Positions 61,101 through 64,000 of a stretch of DNA of 64,000 nt are shown here, piece by piece. Origin of the DNA: Pisaster brevispinus (Eukaryota > Echinodermata > Asteroidea > Forcipulatida > Asteriidae); NCBI GenBank assembly GCA_023634235.1, contig JAMKCF010000074.1:62001-126000 (forward strand). Reading direction: 5' to 3'. The translations under genes and the position numbers were made by a program. The notes beneath the pieces were generated by a model. The model was given only the letters and a program-made list of their open reading frames with translations, was not told the DNA's origin and searched no databases. Positions within the stretch are counted from its first letter, which is position 1. The number at the start of each line of letters is the position of its first letter.

Positions 61101-64000
61101 TCTAGCAAAAAGTGACGCCATCTTTGTTGCCCCAAAAACCTCAATAATTCATGGAATAAAATGGTTGCGGCCTTCAAGTTCGAACCAGCACCGTCGGGGG
61201 AGTCGTCCGCAAAAAGTGATCGCCGAAAATCGCCATGTTACCGGGGGTCGAATTTTGGGAATATTTGACAGGTAGTACCCTGTCGCCATTTTGAATTTTG
61301 GGGTCGAAAACAAAAGTGCGATTTGACGTTGCAGCGTTCTAGACTAGACTTCCCTGAAGACCTTTTCTGTGTGGGGACATGGCCAAATCCCAAAACCTGG
61401 GCAATTAGGAGCTTTCTAGCAAAAAGTGACGCCATCTTTCTTGCCCCAAAAACCTCAATAATTCATGGAATAAAATGGTTGCGGCCTTCAAGTTCGAACC
61501 AGCACCGTCGGGGGAGTAGTCCGCAAAAAGTGATCGCCGAAAATCGCCATGTTACCGGGGGTCGAATTTTGGGAATATTTGACAGGTAGTACCCTGTCGC
61601 CATTTTGAATTTTGGGGTCGAAAACAAAAGTGCGATTTGACGGTGCAGCGTTCTAGACTAGACTTCCCTGAAGACCTTTTCTGTGTGGGGACATGGCCAA
61701 ATCCCAAAACCTGGGCAATTAGGAGCTTTCTAGCAAAAAGTGACGCCATCTTTGTTGCCCCAAAAACCTCAATAATTCATGGAATAAAATGGTTGCGGCC
61801 TTCAAGTTCGAACCAGCACCGTCGGGGGAGTCGTCCGCAAAAAGTGATCGCCGAAAATCGCCATGTTACCGGGGGTCGAATTTTGGGAATATTTGACAGG
61901 TAGTACCCTGTCGCCATTTTGAATTTTGGGGTCGAAAACAAAAGTGCGATTTGACGGTGCAGCGTTCTAGACTAGACTTCCCTGAAGACCTTTTCTGTGT
62001 GGGGACATGGCCAAATCCCAAAACCTGGGCAATTAGGAGCTTTCTAGCAAAAAGTGACGCCATCTTTGTTGCCCCAAAAACCTCAATAATTCATGGAATA
62101 AAATGGTTGCGGCCTTCAAGTTCGAACCAGCACCGTCGGGGGAGTCGTCCGCAAAAAGTGATCGCCGAAAATCGCCATGTTACCGGGGGTCGAATTTTGG
62201 GAATATTTGACAGGTAGTACCCTGTCGCCATTTTGAATTTTGGGGTCGAAAACAAAAGTGCGATTTGACGGTGCAGCGTTCTAGACTAGACTTCCCTGAA
62301 GACCTTTTCTGTGTGGGGACATGGCCAAATCCCAAAACCTGGGCAATTAGGAGCTTTCTAGCAAAAAGTGACGCCATCTTTGTTGCCCCAAAAACCTCAA
62401 TAATTCATGGAATAAAATGGTTGCGGCCTTCAAGTTCGAACCAGCACCGTCGGGGGAGTCGTCCGCAAAAAGTGATCGCCGAAAATCGCCATGTTACCGG
62501 GAATCGAATTTTGGGAATATTTGACAGGTAGTACCCTGTCGCCATTTTGAATTTTGGGGTCGAAAACAAAAGTGCGATTTGACGGTGCAGCGTTCTAGAC
62601 TAGACTTCCCTGAAGACCTTTTCTGTGTGGGGACATGGCCAAATCCCAAAACCTGGGCAATTAGGAGCTTTCTAGCAAAAAGTGACGCCATCTTTGTTGC
62701 CCCAAAAACCTCAATAATTCATGGAATAAAATGGTTGCGGCCTTCAAGTTCGAACCAGCACCGTCGGGGGAGTCGTCCGCAAAAAGTGATCGCCGAAAAT
62801 CGCCATGTTACCGGGGGTCGAATTTTGGGAATATTTGACAGGTAGTAAGTACCCTGTCGCCATTTTGAATTTTGGGGTCGAAAACAAAAGTGCGATTTGA
62901 CGGTGCAGCGTTCTAGACTAGACTTCCCTGAAGACCTTTTCTGTGTGGGGACATGGCCAAATCCCAAAACCTGGGCAATTAGGAGCTTTCTAGCAAAAAG
63001 TGACGCCATCTTTGTTGCCCCAAAAACCTCAATAATTCAGGGAATAAAATGGTTGCGGCCTTCAAGTTCGAACCAGCACCGTCGGGGGAGTCGTCCGCAA
63101 AAAGTGATCGCCGAAAATCGCCATGTTACCGGGGGTCGAATTTTGGGAATATTTGACAGGTAGTACCCTGTCGCCATTTTGAATTTTGGGGTCGAAAACA
63201 AAAGTGCGATTTGACGGTGCAGCGTTCTAGACTAGACTTCCCTGAAGACCTTTTCTGTGTGGGGACATGGCCAAATCCCAAAACCTGGGCAATTAGGAGC
63301 TTTCTAGCAAAAAGTGACGCCATCTTTGTTGCCCCAAAAACCTCAATAATTCATGGAATAAAATGGTTGCGGCCTTCAAGTACGAACCAGCACCGTCGGG
63401 GGAGTCGTCCGCAAAAAGTGACCGCCGAAAATCGCCATGTTACCGGGGGTCGAATTTTGGGAATATTTGACAGGTAGTACCCTGTCGCCATTTTGAATTT
63501 TGGGGTCGAAAACAAAAGTGCGATTTGACGGTGCAGCGTTCTAGACTAGACTTCCCTGAAGACCTTTTCTGTGTGGGGACATGGCCAAATCCCAAAACCT
63601 GGGCAATTAGGAGCTTTCTAGCAAAAAGTGACGCCATCTTTCTTGCCCCAAAAACCTCAATAATTCATGGAATAAAATGGTTGCGGCCTTCAAGTTCGAA
63701 CCAGCACCGTCGGGGGAGTCGTCCGCAAAAAGTGATCGCCGAAAATCGCCATGTTACCGGGGGTCGAATTTTGGGAATATTTGACAGGTAGTACCCTGTC
63801 GCCATTTTGAATTTTGGGGTCGAAAACAAAAGTGCGATTTGACGGTGCAGCGTTCTAGACTAGACTTCCCTGAAGACCTTTTCTGTGTGGGGACATGGCC
63901 AAATCCCAAAACCTGGGCAATTAGGAGCTTTCTAGCAAAAAGTGACGCCATCTTTGTTGCCCCAAAAACCTCAATAATTCATGGAATAAAATGGTTGCGG
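55131..64000 (+). repeat. Satellite 2 subfamily C block (about 28 units in view)
   Basis: These units combine B-type GCAGCGTTCTAG and (in most) TTTGTTGCCCC with A-type TTTCTAGCAAAAAG, GAGTCGTCCGCAAAAAG and TTTGAATTTTGGGG. They add the private marker CTTCAAGTTCGAACC (first at about 55206). The block is the most uniform of the three and reaches the window end. Its mosaic state suggests origin by recombination between A-type and B-type units followed by spread. Confidence 0.88.

Larger units (their letters stand above)
19561..64000 (+). repeat. Satellite 2: head-to-tail array of a 314-bp unit, 141 full periods, continues past the window
   Basis: A fixed landmark (start of TGACGGTGCAG or a close variant) steps from 19619 to 63839 in 141 intervals, nearly all 314 bp. 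The exceptions are small: +1 and +4, and -1, -2, -3, -10 and -15 bp. All units face the same way and no foreign insertion interrupts 44 kb. Each unit contains the hairpin GACAGG-N6-CCTGTC, three CGCCATNTT sites and an AATAAA. About 17 CpGs per unit are retained. The unit length is not a multiple of 3, and open frames on both strands (about 88 codons plus, 62-96 codons minus) change phase every unit, so coding is not supported. Confidence 0.99.

Noticed and set aside
19619..63951. Hundreds of 60-105 codon open frames on both strands of satellite 2 as a protein family
   Set aside because: The unit is 314 bp, so every frame shifts phase at each unit and ends at fixed stops. Variants between units change amino acids freely and 1-bp indels shift frames. 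Openness simply repeats one chance frame 141 times.
3831..64000. CRISPR array
   Set aside because: Units are 314 and 442 bp of almost identical sequence with no unique spacers, and the genome context is eukaryotic.
3831..64000. Ribosomal, 5S or histone gene repeats
   Set aside because: Units show no rRNA-like, tRNA-like or histone-like sequence and are too short for rDNA or histone clusters.

Overview
The window looks like a non-coding stretch of an animal (metazoan) nuclear genome. It has no bacterial-type genes or operons. It carries tandem satellite DNA, a hAT-type MITE, a long foldback element, a tRNA-derived SINE and AT-rich unique sequence with eukaryotic splice-like signals. The SINE-like sequence recalls repeats common in marine deuterostomes such as echinoderms, but that is a memory-based, low-confidence hint.

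Layout: 1-2.4 kb is AT-rich unique DNA with two weak exon-like open stretches, a diverged two-copy 148-bp direct repeat and a 195-bp hAT-like MITE. About 2.5-3.45 kb is a small tandem array of a 139-bp unit. 3454-3830 is a leader. 3831-14963 is satellite 1, a 442-bp unit present about 25 times. 14.96-19.29 kb is a 4.3-kb spacer with a possible tiny two-exon transcript, a foldback element with arms of about 110 bp and a minus-strand SINE. 19291-19560 is a second copy of the leader. 19561-64000 is satellite 2, a 314-bp unit with 141 full periods plus a partial one, which runs off the window edge.

The main observation is that both satellites are headed, in the same orientation, by the same leader of about 270 bp. 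It includes a 63-bp block identical in both copies and a TATA-like box; in the second copy that box lies about 30 bp before the first repeat. The 442-bp and 314-bp monomers also share four short blocks in the same order, so they look like diverged descendants of one leader-capped repeat element. The 314-bp monomer carries three YY1-like CGCCATNTT sites on one strand, and both monomers carry an 18-bp hairpin with 6-bp arms and a 6-bp loop. Satellite 2 is divided into three sequence subfamilies (A, B, C) and several higher-order repeat blocks (6-mer, 3-mer, 5-mer, 4-mer), which records repeated unequal exchange.

No convincing protein-coding gene is present. The many short open frames inside the satellites are by-products of repetition: neither 314 nor 442 is a multiple of 3, so no frame runs through the array.
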